This document shows, in pieces, positions 1 through 7,948 of a DNA stretch of 44,935 nucleotides. The first letter of the stretch is position 1. Each line of letters starts with the position of its first letter. Both the position numbers and the translations under genes were made by a program. The notes below the pieces were generated by a model that was given only the letters and a program-made list of their open reading frames with translations, was not told where the DNA came from and did no database searches. Location: positions 1 through 44,935 of IMG/VR virus record IMGVR_UViG_3300035099_000380. One strand, 5' to 3'. The DNA is from a virus.

Positions 1-88
1 TATTTTCCATCCATCTTCATTACCATAATTTCCATCTTGTATAGCCCAACCACTTGGCCAGTCATAAAAAATATTGTTAATTATAGTA
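1..88. repeat. 88-bp terminal direct repeat, left copy
   Basis: These 88 bases are identical to the last 88 bases of the window (44848-44935). The beta-helix gene reads through the join without a break, so the overlap is most simply the closure of a circular or circularly permuted genome. A true short terminal repeat cannot be excluded. Unique length is 44,847 bp. Confidence 0.95.
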
Positions 89-768
89 ATGTTTTTACCG
101 CAAGCGTAAATATGATGGTCATGTGCACTTGGTTGTCCGCTACATTCAATTCTTCCGTTATGATGCCATATGTTAGAATCAAAAGTTATATTATATACGT
201 CTGCACCTATGAAAGCACCACATCTACCATAGTTAGGATCTTCACAATAATAATTACCTATATTGTGAATATGGTTTCTAAACATATAAATATCATGGTT
301 AGATGAACCTGAATTAACCCAAAAACCGCCCCATTTACAGCCTTTTATTTCAAAAGCTTCAACTCTGATATATGCCGCATTTGTATTGAAAAGCCAACCA
401 TAGCTGGTAGTATTATTCTGACCATCTAAAACTGCACCCCATTTATTTTCAGATTTAAAGGTAATCCATGAATTAGATGAACCACCTCTGGTTAGATTGA
501 CTATAAAACCATCGCTATTATGGTCATAATAAGTTCCATTACCAACAATAACAGTATCTCCTGCTACTACAACATCTGCTGCCTTTTGGATTGTAGCAAA
601 GGGAGTAGACTTAGATGTTCCATTATTAGAATCACTTCCAGTTGACCAACCAGAACCACATGTAGTAGCTGAATTGCAAACATAATAGGTTGTAGCATGA
701 GATAAAATAGGAATAACTAAAAATACAAACAAAAATATTATCAAAAATATTAGTTTCTTTATGGACAT
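1..768 (-). CDS. Secreted right-handed beta-helix protein, N-terminal part (continues across the join)
   Basis: The reading frame starts at ATG 768 and leaves the window at base 1. It resumes in the same frame at 44847 and stops at 44341, giving 424 residues. The N-terminus has a lysine pair, a long run of I/L/F/V and a small-residue site (SHA|TT), a clear secretion signal of about 25 residues. The rest is rich in N, G, S and aromatic residues, with repeated short strands such as 'HDIYMFRNHIHNIGN' and 'NITIINNIFYDW', typical of parallel beta-helix proteins like phage tailspikes and pectate-lyase-fold surface proteins. The start overlaps the end of the upstream small gene, with a CGGAG ribosome site. 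Tailspikes normally lack a signal peptide, so the product may be exported by the infected cell rather than only built into the virion. Catalytic residues cannot be assigned. Confidence 0.85.
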   Translation of the reverse strand, partial: MSIKKLIFLIIFLFVFLVIPILSHATTYYVCNSATTCGSGWSTGSDSNNGTSKSTPFATIQKAADVVVAGDTVIVGNGTYYDHNSDGFIVNLTRGGSSNSWITFKSENKWGAVLDGQNNTTSYGWLFNTNAAYIRVEAFEIKGCKWGGFWVNSGSSNHDIYMFRNHIHNIGNYYCEDPNYGRCGAFIGADVYNITFDSNIWHHNGRIECSGQPSAHDHHIYACGKNITIINNIFYDWPSGWAIQDGNYGNEDGWKI

Positions 769-1028
769 GGTTGCGGCTCCGTATCATCGTTAATTTTTAA
801 ATTATCTACCTGGAAATCTGCTCCAGTTGCTGCATAATTTGCTGCATAATTTGCTGCATAATTGACCGTTAAAAAACCTATTGAAGGCAAAAGAAATAAT
901 AAAATAAAATTTGAAGTTTGAGAAATCCACAGTTGGCATGAGCTTCCAAATTCTACAGTTATAATGGCTTCAGCAGGAGTTGTTAATAATAGAAGTTTGA
1001 AAAGAAATACAAGTAATACTATCATCAT
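759..1028 (-). CDS. Small secreted or membrane protein with NYAA repeats
   Basis: The product has 89 residues. ATG 1028 is chosen because AGGTG lies 7 bases upstream and it follows the stop of the previous gene by one base; an earlier in-frame start at 1064 would overlap that gene. The N-terminus (MMIVLLVFLFKLLLL then TTPAEA) is a good signal peptide, and a second hydrophobic stretch lies near residues 38-52. Three tandem NYAA units follow, encoded by a 12-bp DNA repeat, and the C-terminus is acidic (INDDTEPQP). It is the middle of three consecutive late genes with signal peptides. The family is not recognised. A small exported partner of the neighbouring fibre-like and beta-helix proteins is possible, but that is only inferred from position. 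Confidence 0.65.
   Translation of the reverse strand: MMIVLLVFLFKLLLLTTPAEAIITVEFGSSCQLWISQTSNFILLFLLPSIGFLTVNYAANYAANYAATGADFQVDNLKINDDTEPQPCP
829..863. repeat. 12-bp tandem repeat, three copies
   Basis: The unit GCTGCATAATTT occurs three times head to tail (last copy one base off) and encodes NYAA repeats in the minus-strand small secreted protein. A 12-bp unit keeps the reading frame when copy number changes, so this is a possible slippage site. Confidence 0.9.
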
Positions 1029-1029
1029 C

Positions 1030-2283
1030 TTATTCACCTGTAACTTTATAATCAAAATTGACATAGAGAAAGCCTGGTGTTCCTGTTACTGTCCCTACAC
1101 TAAAAAATACATAATTGTTCGCAGCAATTGAACTATCTGATATTGTCCCCGTTGTGTTAGTAGTGCCACAGGTTATGGTGGAACTCAATATGCTTACACA
1201 CGAGCCACCATTACTGTTACATTCTTGAACATCCAATACTACACTTGTAGCAGCATCTACAAGGCAGGACACTCCTGTAACAGTCATTCCAAAAGGCTTT
1301 TTGAATTTAACTTTATCGCCAGATGTAGGAGTTTTAAAAGTTGCATTTTCAGTTCTTCTTGGGTCAAATACTGCCAGAGCTGAACCGTAAGCTTTTATTT
1401 GATTAGCGGTTGTATCAACAGCTATTTGACCTACAGTATTAACTGTTGGAGAAGAACCATAATAAGGTATGTAAGAGTCCATATCAGGTGGATATACTTT
1501 TCTTAGAGTGGAAGAACTATTATTGCTTATATCAAATTGAAGCTGTTTTGAAGTATCAGCTGCATCAGCAATTTTTACATTTGTATCAATATATTGTACT
1601 TTTAATTCATTACACCAACCAAAGGCTGTGTGGTTGCTATTGACGCATAAGAAGTCATTTCCTTCAGAAGGTAAGCTAAGATAACCTAATTGACCCGATG
1701 AAGCACCATAAACTAAATCATAAGAACTAATAGCAGAAGAAGGTAAAGTTAAACTGACATCCGCTGAAAGAGTAGGAACATTGATTAAATAGTAATGAGT
1801 GCCTCCATCAAAGATTTTATAGCCAGTTGGTAAAATAGGAGTGCCTGTGAAAGTAGGACTCGCTTTTGGAGCATACGTTGAAGCTGCTGTGCCAGGTGTA
1901 AGATAGTCTGTATCAGCCGTCGCCATACTAACAACACCTGAAGTGAGCTTTGGAATACCTGTAAGAGTGTTAGAACGTTTAAGAGTTTTTCCGCTTGTAC
2001 CAGAGAATAGAGGCAATTCAGAATCAGAAGAAGCTGAAGGACCAGCTACATCACCAGTAGCAGATCCTGTAATCTCTATTTCTGCTGCTCCAGACCATTT
2101 GTAAACTTTCCCGTCATCTATATCTTGGCAGATAATACCAAAATGATGATATTCTGCTCGGTCGCAGTTTGTGTCAGTAAAAATCTGATAACCTCCCATA
2201 ACAGTAGTTTCAGGAGCAGGTGATTCCCTCGGGAATAGAAGGATAAGAAAAATAAAAAGTAGTAATGCTATCCCTTTCTTCAT
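1030..2283 (-). CDS. Tail-fibre-like protein with a signal peptide
   Basis: The product has 417 residues. Residues 1-24 form a secretion-type leader (MKKGIALLLFIFLILLF then PRESPAPE). Residues about 95-160 hold a run like that in many phage tail fibres: 'TDYLTPGTAASTYAPKASP' followed by TFTGTP. The rest is S/T/G-rich beta sequence, with a cysteine-containing C-terminal part (about residues 315-417) resembling a carbohydrate-binding or trimer-tip sandwich. It lies after the portal and a 69-residue gene, and before two more secreted proteins. The fibre-like module suggests virion attachment, whereas the leader suggests passage across the inner membrane; the two are hard to reconcile. It may be a surface-exposed host-modifying or exclusion protein, or the leader may act as a hydrophobic anchor. 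Confidence 0.75.
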   Translation of the reverse strand: MKKGIALLLFIFLILLFPRESPAPETTVMGGYQIFTDTNCDRAEYHHFGIICQDIDDGKVYKWSGAAEIEITGSATGDVAGPSASSDSELPLFSGTSGKTLKRSNTLTGIPKLTSGVVSMATADTDYLTPGTAASTYAPKASPTFTGTPILPTGYKIFDGGTHYYLINVPTLSADVSLTLPSSAISSYDLVYGASSGQLGYLSLPSEGNDFLCVNSNHTAFGWCNELKVQYIDTNVKIADAADTSKQLQFDISNNSSSTLRKVYPPDMDSYIPYYGSSPTVNTVGQIAVDTTANQIKAYGSALAVFDPRRTENATFKTPTSGDKVKFKKPFGMTVTGVSCLVDAATSVVLDVQECNSNGGSCVSILSSTITCGTTNTTGTISDSSIAANNYVFFSVGTVTGTPGFLYVNFDYKVTGE

Positions 2284-2489
2284 TTTTTAACTCCTTTTAA
2301 CTCATCAATGATTATCATAACTCTTCTTACTCCTTCTAACATACCATCAGCGAATCTGTAGTCCTCTACAGATAAATGACCAGAAAGATTTTCCAGAAGA
2401 TATTGTTCATCTTCTTTGAGTCGAGCAAGGAAAGCTTCACCAACTTTGCTTTCAAAGTAATCTTTCCATTCATTAATATCTATATCCAT
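2280..2489 (-). CDS. Small acidic helical protein downstream of the portal
   Basis: The product has 69 residues, mostly helix-forming and rich in E, D and L, with no cysteine and no membrane segment. Its ATG overlaps the stop of the portal gene and its own stop overlaps the start of the fibre-like gene, so it is translationally coupled on both sides. The family is not recognised. Position suggests a small structural or assembly protein, but nothing in the sequence proves it. Confidence 0.7.
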   Translation of the reverse strand: MDIDINEWKDYFESKVGEAFLARLKEDEQYLLENLSGHLSVEDYRFADGMLEGVRRVMIIIDELKGVKK

Positions 2490-4453
2490 TACAATCCTTC
2501 TGCTCTTCTCATAGCTTCAATAGTTCTTGCACCTGCAGCTTGTTGCTGAGTAGATGCAAGATACACGAATGATACATGTTCCCTTCGATGGTTCTCAAGC
2601 ATTCTTTTTCCTATTGCTGTCAACTCTCCACCAAACACTCCATCTCTAAAAGAATCATGTTCAGCAATGTGAGCGAGATGATCCTGATTAGGAAGTGCCT
2701 GGGCAGCTTTTTCTGAAAGAAAGCCACTATTTTCCTCTTGAGGAGATAAATCCTGCGGAGGTTGTATAGGTGGAAGAATAGCAGGGATATTGGGAATTTC
2801 AAGAGCTTCATAGTATCTCTTGGTTGCTTCATAGATGACAGTTGGATTTTGAGCGGTTAGTGGATTGGAAAGAGTTGTTTGATATACTTGTTGAGCCTTT
2901 AATACTTTCTCAGCCCTGGATGTTATGTTAGGATCGCTAACAGGAATGACATTAATGGAACTAATGAAGTCTCTCTTTCCCACTGTTTCTATTTCATTAG
3001 TTGGCTTCCCGCCCTCACCGAGAACTAAGAAGTATTCTTTTTCATCCAGATAGATACTATTTAGTCTGAAGATTTTCTGGAGCTCTTTCTTAAATGAGCG
3101 ATGGATGCGTTTATGAATGGTGGAGAAGACTTTTCTTCCTTCCTCAATTAATGCCATAACGGTTGTTGCAGGTGTATCTGAGGCAGGAAGTTGACCTGTC
3201 ATTGTTTCGGAGACTGAGGAGACTAATTTGCTGTATTCAAAGAGAAGACCAAGGACAGCATAGAGAGTCTGGTTAGGGCCTGGGAAGTCGAAAGTGAAAA
3301 GAGCTTTCTGGATGTCATCAACATAAGTGTCAATTTCTTTAAACTCTCCCATTTTAAACTGAAGAGAGCCTCTTTTGATGCCACTTCGCTTAGAGATGAA
3401 GCCACCTTGCAAATTAGCAAGAGCACCAGCATCTATGACCTCATTGACAATGGTATTGGCGGCATTGTTTAAACGGGAAAGAAGGATACCGAAGCCTAAG
3501 CCATAAAAGCCTTCTGGATTAGGGATGAAAGGGTAATGAGTGAAATATTCAAGAACCATAGGACGCCCAAGGAAGTCGGTGAATCTCCTATCAGTCATCC
3601 TGACAACTTTTCTTGTTTCATAATCTACAGTTATTACAAACGGTTCATCTATGCCATCTCCATTGAGATCCCAGCCTCTATGTTGCTCCAAGAAAATGCG
3701 GGGATTTTCCCTCCAATCCCAAGGAGGCTTTATTCCAGACGCTTGGTCGGCCGATTCCCTTATTTCACCTCTTTTGGATAGAGAAAGAGAGCCAGGACCT
3801 AAGTTCCAAGCTGATTCATCAAAAATTCCTTGGTCAACTCGTTTATTCACTTCATTGGGAGTTAAATAGAGGATATGAGTTTTCCGAGGGCATTTTTCAA
3901 TGGTGGTTTTAGTGTAATAAGAAAGAACTAAGTCTTGTGCGCTGATGTAGTCAGATCTGACAACTTTTTCTTCAGGATCAAAGTAGGTTTTTCTAAAAAC
4001 GCTTCCAACAATGGGAAGTTGCATGAGAGTCTTATCCATTCCCTCTTCAAAGCCTTCCATCTTGTGAAGAAGCTGGTAGTTCATATACTTCTGAACTCGC
4101 TCAGATTTCTTTATGATCTCAGCATCCCCTGCAGCCATGCAGTTAACCACTCCTTTGGGAGGAATAAGAGCATCATAGGCACGAGCTTGGAACTGGAGAC
4201 AGGCAATGGCGAGAAGAGGCAAGCATACATTAGAGCAATCTGGCCAAGGGTCAGTCTTGGGAGATAGAAAGCTGGAAAAAAGTTTAAGAGCAACACCTAC
4301 ATTTTCTTCCCAATCCTTCCTTGATATGAGATCATATTCGTACTCTGTGCAAACTGTATCTCCCATTTTTCTTAACTCATCTTTAGCGGCATCTCCAGTC
4401 AAATGGGGAACAATGTTTATAACTTCTGAGAATTGAGAAATATCTATTTCCAT
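2489..4453 (-). CDS. Portal protein
   Basis: The product has 654 residues, in the size range of P22-type portals, the dodecameric ring at the capsid vertex through which DNA enters and leaves. It has the usual mixed alpha/beta body: an early helical part with 'WPDCSNVCLPLLAIACLQFQ', a beta-rich wing at about residues 165-330, and a stem/crown region with 'SSVSETMTGQLPASDTPATT'. The C-terminal 100 residues (PAILPPIQPPQD, then helical and A/Q/E-rich) fit a barrel or crown helix. It sits directly after terL with a 1-base gap, the standard terS-terL-portal order. No single motif is diagnostic, so the call rests on length, composition and order. Confidence 0.88.
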   Translation of the reverse strand: MEIDISQFSEVINIVPHLTGDAAKDELRKMGDTVCTEYEYDLISRKDWEENVGVALKLFSSFLSPKTDPWPDCSNVCLPLLAIACLQFQARAYDALIPPKGVVNCMAAGDAEIIKKSERVQKYMNYQLLHKMEGFEEGMDKTLMQLPIVGSVFRKTYFDPEEKVVRSDYISAQDLVLSYYTKTTIEKCPRKTHILYLTPNEVNKRVDQGIFDESAWNLGPGSLSLSKRGEIRESADQASGIKPPWDWRENPRIFLEQHRGWDLNGDGIDEPFVITVDYETRKVVRMTDRRFTDFLGRPMVLEYFTHYPFIPNPEGFYGLGFGILLSRLNNAANTIVNEVIDAGALANLQGGFISKRSGIKRGSLQFKMGEFKEIDTYVDDIQKALFTFDFPGPNQTLYAVLGLLFEYSKLVSSVSETMTGQLPASDTPATTVMALIEEGRKVFSTIHKRIHRSFKKELQKIFRLNSIYLDEKEYFLVLGEGGKPTNEIETVGKRDFISSINVIPVSDPNITSRAEKVLKAQQVYQTTLSNPLTAQNPTVIYEATKRYYEALEIPNIPAILPPIQPPQDLSPQEENSGFLSEKAAQALPNQDHLAHIAEHDSFRDGVFGGELTAIGKRMLENHRREHVSFVYLASTQQQAAGARTIEAMRRAEGL

Positions 4454-4454
4454 T

Positions 4455-7055
4455 TTAATATCCCGTTATTTCATTCTTTCCTTTCAACCGAGGCTGATAA
4501 GGGACAGTTTCTTCAATCTCTTCTGGCTCTGGAACGAATGAAGGGTTTAGAAGGACTAACCTGTGAAGATTCTCCATCATGTGGTCATCTTTATCCATCG
4601 GCTTTTGTTTTTCAGCTTTTTGAAGCTTCGTATTCCTTGACCACTCTCCCCAAGCATACCTAACAATCTCATAACGAGTTCTCTCACAGTTTCTGGTTAT
4701 GTAAATCCCTGGCTTTCCGTTTTCATCTGGGGTTAACCATTCATTTGTAAGGATGATACCTCTTGCTAAGTCCTTAGAGCCAGGAATAGGTACTGGATAT
4801 AAACCAGCATCAACAAGGTCAAAGGCAAAGCAACTGCCAGTGGAAGGGTCATTAGTAAAAGCAAGAGGATCAATAATGATAACATTAATAGGCTTTCCCA
4901 TAGCTTTTGCCTTGATGGCGTCTACCAGTTCCTTAGCTGTCTTAGTTTTGATGAAGAGTTCATCTACTACAGCTTTGAAACCATCCCTTCTGACAACCAT
5001 GAACATAACAGCGTGAGGAATACGGGGATGGGGGTCAATGGCTACATAGAGAGTATAATCAGCTTGTGTGGCTGGTTTATACCAATCATTAAGAGGAGGA
5101 ATGAGGTGAATGTTATCTGAAAATTGGTGATGAACAAGACCAGCTCTAAAAAGAAAGTGGCCTGTTTGCCGAACTATTCTTTCCTCTTCAGGAAACATGG
5201 CTAAGATTCTATCTGCACTACTTTTTGAGATTCCTCTATTATCATAAATGTTGAAAAAGAAGACATGGACGTTGCTATCACCTTCAGGATTCGTCCGCTC
5301 TATTATCTGCCCATCTAATTTTTCAACCACTTTTCCTGCCCCTTCAAGGATGTTATAGAGATAAGTAACAGCTCCTTCAAGAGGTGTAGCAGCGAATATT
5401 TCTTCACCATCAGTGTCAATAAGCCTTGCTAAGTTTTCCTTCCTGATTTCCTCTGGTGCTTCTTCATCATAAGCGCAGACATGCCGAGAGGCGCCATAGA
5501 ACTTAGTTATATCAGACTCATAGAACATAAATTCAATGAAGCCGCCTGCATCATTAGTGATGGCTTTAATTCTTCCTTGCTCCTTAACTACATCAACAAT
5601 TTCAGATTCAGAAATAAGTTGTGTTACGTAAGGCCAGACAACTTTGAGAAAGTTATTAGGATAATCAGCCATGCAATAGCGGATACGCCTCGTTTTATCA
5701 AGTCTCCAACTTGGGATGATACCTTCTAAGGATTTTGGTACTCTCCCAGTGAATTGCGCTGCCAAATCAACTGTCATAGAGAACGTTTTACTTGAGTTGG
5801 ATACTAATAATCCATTCTCCAATGCAAATACATGAGTTGGGCAATCTACTTCTAAATCAAATGTATACTTCTGACCATCAGGAATAATACCAGCTAAAGT
5901 TAGTAAGGAAGCTTGAGAGCCTGCTCTTTTACCTAATGGTAGATTTTTAAGCTCATCAGCCTTCACTCCCATCACTGGAATATATTTCTTGAATTTTAAA
6001 ATAGCCTCAGCATTCCCGAATGTAATGGTGTATATAGTTCTTTGTCCACCACCAGAATTTGATTTAAGCAAAGTTGATCCATATATTCCAAAGAAATGTG
6101 AAAGCAAATCTTTAACTTGCCTTGCTAATGTAAAAGACGTAGAGGCGAATGAAATTCTTCCTATCCCATCATTTGCTATAAAGAATGACCCATCAGCTGA
6201 AAAAAGTCCACCAAGTAGATAAGCAACAGATTTCTTGTCCCAAGACCAAACCTCGTTTGGGACTGATTTTTCATATGCGTTAATGTCAAGTAAGCCATTT
6301 TCACGGAGATAATTCTTAACAATATTACTGCCAGACTCTTTGCTGTGAGAGGATATTCTCCAACTCCAATTATCAGCAGATACTTTATGTATGAACAGGC
6401 CTATATCAAAGAGGTAAGGTTCTAAATCTTCTACTAAACGTCCATCAGCACAAGAAAGAAAGATGCCTTGCTTTGAGGAGCACCAACCGTCGCCAAGCAG
6501 TAAACCAAGTATAAAAGCTAAACCAAAAGTTTTACCATAATTAGCTTGGACTCCAACATACCTTGGAAAGTATCTTCTATATCTTCCAAGCAAAAGTTCT
6601 GGAAGTGGAGAAAGAAAGAGGCGCTTTCCATCTCTCAAGTAATGTTCTGTGCATTGCACTACTTTATGGTCAGGTGTGCAGGACAGTGTAGTGATTGTTC
6701 CTCTGTGCTTAAAGAAGTACCTATTTACATCTTTGATACCATTCTCATAGATATTTATTACTTCAGTTGGGAAAATTTCACCTGAAGGAGACATCCCAAA
6801 GATAACATCGCCCTTCCTGATGTCTTCTATTGGAGCTGAAGAACCATTTGCAAGCCTAATCATTGTTCCAGCAGATAGACATCTATTACCCCCGAAGATA
6901 TATCTTCCTTTCGCTGGACTCTGGTGGAAGTACCATGAGATTAGATTAGGTTGATAGTAATAAAACTTTCCTTCCAACGGGGAAGACCACTCTTCCGTCA
7001 TTTGGAGGAGATCTATGAGGTCTTTCTTATTTTCAGTTGCTATCTGAATGCCCAT
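4455..7055 (-). CDS. terL: Large terminase subunit (TerL) interrupted by an intein
   Basis: The precursor has 866 residues; removing a 362-residue intein (residues 59-420) leaves a 504-residue terminase, a normal size. The spliced protein regains a P-loop, GGNR joined to SSKT (Ser replaces the usual Gly before Lys, a variant seen in terminases). Walker B is 'HVCAYDEEAPEE' (D530, E531) and a coupling motif AATP lies near 555-558. The RNase H-like nuclease has acidic residues D674 (YVAIDPH), D729 (VIIIDP) and D823/D824 (KDDHMMEN). It packages DNA into the prohead, with TerS choosing the DNA. The start overlaps the terS end by 23 bp. Packaging depends on splicing, because the intein splits the ATP-binding loop. 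Confidence 0.95.
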   Translation of the reverse strand: MGIQIATENKKDLIDLLQMTEEWSSPLEGKFYYYQPNLISWYFHQSPAKGRYIFGGNRCLSAGTMIRLANGSSAPIEDIRKGDVIFGMSPSGEIFPTEVINIYENGIKDVNRYFFKHRGTITTLSCTPDHKVVQCTEHYLRDGKRLFLSPLPELLLGRYRRYFPRYVGVQANYGKTFGLAFILGLLLGDGWCSSKQGIFLSCADGRLVEDLEPYLFDIGLFIHKVSADNWSWRISSHSKESGSNIVKNYLRENGLLDINAYEKSVPNEVWSWDKKSVAYLLGGLFSADGSFFIANDGIGRISFASTSFTLARQVKDLLSHFFGIYGSTLLKSNSGGGQRTIYTITFGNAEAILKFKKYIPVMGVKADELKNLPLGKRAGSQASLLTLAGIIPDGQKYTFDLEVDCPTHVFALENGLLVSNSSKTFSMTVDLAAQFTGRVPKSLEGIIPSWRLDKTRRIRYCMADYPNNFLKVVWPYVTQLISESEIVDVVKEQGRIKAITNDAGGFIEFMFYESDITKFYGASRHVCAYDEEAPEEIRKENLARLIDTDGEEIFAATPLEGAVTYLYNILEGAGKVVEKLDGQIIERTNPEGDSNVHVFFFNIYDNRGISKSSADRILAMFPEEERIVRQTGHFLFRAGLVHHQFSDNIHLIPPLNDWYKPATQADYTLYVAIDPHPRIPHAVMFMVVRRDGFKAVVDELFIKTKTAKELVDAIKAKAMGKPINVIIIDPLAFTNDPSTGSCFAFDLVDAGLYPVPIPGSKDLARGIILTNEWLTPDENGKPGIYITRNCERTRYEIVRYAWGEWSRNTKLQKAEKQKPMDKDDHMMENLHRLVLLNPSFVPEPEEIEETVPYQPRLKGKNEITGY
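5796..6881 (-). mobile_element. Intein with LAGLIDADG homing endonuclease inside terL
   Basis: The element encodes 362 residues. Block A starts with Cys1 (CLSAGTMIRLANGS), block B holds TPDH (T69, H72), block F is 'FDLEVDCPTHVFALENG' and block G ends LLVSN before Ser+1. The penultimate His of typical inteins is Ser here, a change tolerated in some active inteins. Two LAGLIDADG motifs, 'LAFILGLLLGDGW' and 'YLLGGLFSADGSF', keep both acidic residues (D131, D230), so the endonuclease looks intact. Insertion lies exactly in the terminase P-loop, a common conserved target for inteins. Confidence 0.95.
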
Positions 7056-7563
7056 TATTGTTGAGGAGTTTCTCTCTTTCTAATTGTTCTTGCCTCATCC
7101 TTTCAAGTCTGTCCTTGACTAATTCTTGGAGTTCTTCCTTTGTATAATTATGATAGTTGTGAACCACACTTCCTTTGACATCCACCTTATTAATAGTGCC
7201 ATAGCCAGCTCTGTCAAGGACGGTTTCAGCTGCTTCCAGTTTTAATCTTTCACTTTTGCTCTGATACATGATTCTCTCGACGGTTTCAAGAGCTATGGGG
7301 GACAATTCTTTGAGAGTCTTCCCTACATCCGCTACACCTGTATCTCTTATTTGCTCCAAGCGAGCAATTTCCATCTTAAACAAAGGACTGTTGATGATGA
7401 TGCTAAGCCTTGAAACCGACCATCCCAGATCCTTCGCTATCTCTGATGGTCTCTGCCCCAGCACCAATCTTCTCGCTATCTCTCTATGATATGGGCGAAC
7501 TTGCTCCAATCCATAGAGCTCTACACTCTCACTAACATCATATTCAGATGGATTAAGCCCCAT
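7033..7563 (-). CDS. terS: Small terminase subunit (TerS)
   Basis: The product has 176 residues. Near residues 22-60 there is a helix-turn-helix, 'REIARRLVLGQRPSEIAKDL' then GWSVSRLS, which would bind the packaging site. A central helical segment (about 70-120, with LKLEAAETVLDRAGYG) suits ring oligomerisation. The charged C-terminus (LVKDRLERMRQEQLEREKLL) would meet TerL or the portal. It is the first gene of the leftward late unit and overlaps terL. A GAGGTG ribosome site lies about 10 bases before the ATG. Its upstream region faces the control region, so a late promoter should lie at 7570-7700, but no strong sigma70 match is visible there. Confidence 0.88.
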   Translation of the reverse strand: MGLNPSEYDVSESVELYGLEQVRPYHREIARRLVLGQRPSEIAKDLGWSVSRLSIIINSPLFKMEIARLEQIRDTGVADVGKTLKELSPIALETVERIMYQSKSERLKLEAAETVLDRAGYGTINKVDVKGSVVHNYHNYTKEELQELVKDRLERMRQEQLEREKLLNNNGHSDSN

Positions 7564-7832
7564 TCTTTATACACCTCTTCGTATTATCAAAATAGTACAT
7601 TTTTCTATTCTACAATTATGGCGGTTCTCAATGAAAATATCAATCATGATGGGAAAGCTACAAAACTGAGCAATGATGCAAGATGGTGATCCAGCAAAGA
7701 TGGTGATCCAGCAAAGATGATGATTGAGCAGATGGGTGGGGGGGAAGGGTAGGAAAGCATAGTTGCACAAATTTGGAAACGCATGAACCCCCCTCCATAG
7801 GGGGCATATTTTTATATTAGCGCTACAAGATG
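7564..7832. promoter_or_regulatory. Gene-free left half of the divergent control region
   Basis: About 270 bp with no supported gene. It holds a CTGAGCAAT copy at 7666-7674, two exact 17-bp direct repeats, an ATTGAGCA copy at 7723-7730 and a C-run/G-run hairpin near 7788-7804 followed by CATATTTTT. The late promoter for terS should be on the minus strand here. The best candidates (TTGATA or TTGAGA at about 7630-7650) are weak, so none is claimed. Confidence 0.5.
7682..7715. repeat. 17-bp direct repeat, two perfect tandem copies
   Basis: GATGGTGATCCAGCAAA occurs at 7682-7698 and 7699-7715. A third, degenerate copy at 7716-7732 (13 of 17 bases match) contains the ATTGAGCA motif that also appears on the other side of the control region. 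It looks like a binding-site array near the late start or origin. Confidence 0.85.
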
Positions 7833-7913
7833 CAACACAATATCTTGTGTTGTCGATGATGTTAGATACACAATATTTTGTATCTTGACAAATCTATTGA
7901 GGATGTGTTAAAA
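7833..7913 (+). promoter_or_regulatory. Rightward promoter P1 with two palindromic operators
   Basis: The -35 box TTGACA is at 7885-7890; a 17-bp spacer leads to TTAAAA at 7908-7913. Operator 1 (7833-7852) is an 8-bp perfect inverted repeat, CAACACAA and TTGTGTTG, around TATC. Operator 2 (7865-7884) is a 20-bp palindrome with one mismatch, GATACACAAT facing ATTTTGTATC, and it abuts the -35 box, so a bound protein should block polymerase. The same design recurs at P2 (10294-10371). Confidence 0.75.
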
Positions 7914-7948
7914 TGGAGCATCATCAAAAAGGGAAGGAGGTGAGAAAA

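Noticed and set aside
37-306. Plus-strand frame opposite the beta-helix gene
   Set aside because: Antisense to a supported gene, with no ribosome site or sensible composition.
7564-7700. Late promoter for terS on the minus strand
   Set aside because: TTGATA and TTGAGA boxes with poor -10 partners exist, but none is clearly better than background, so no promoter is claimed.
7567-7770. Minus-strand frame just upstream of terS
   Set aside because: It is low-complexity repeat translation with no ribosome site and would occupy the control region.
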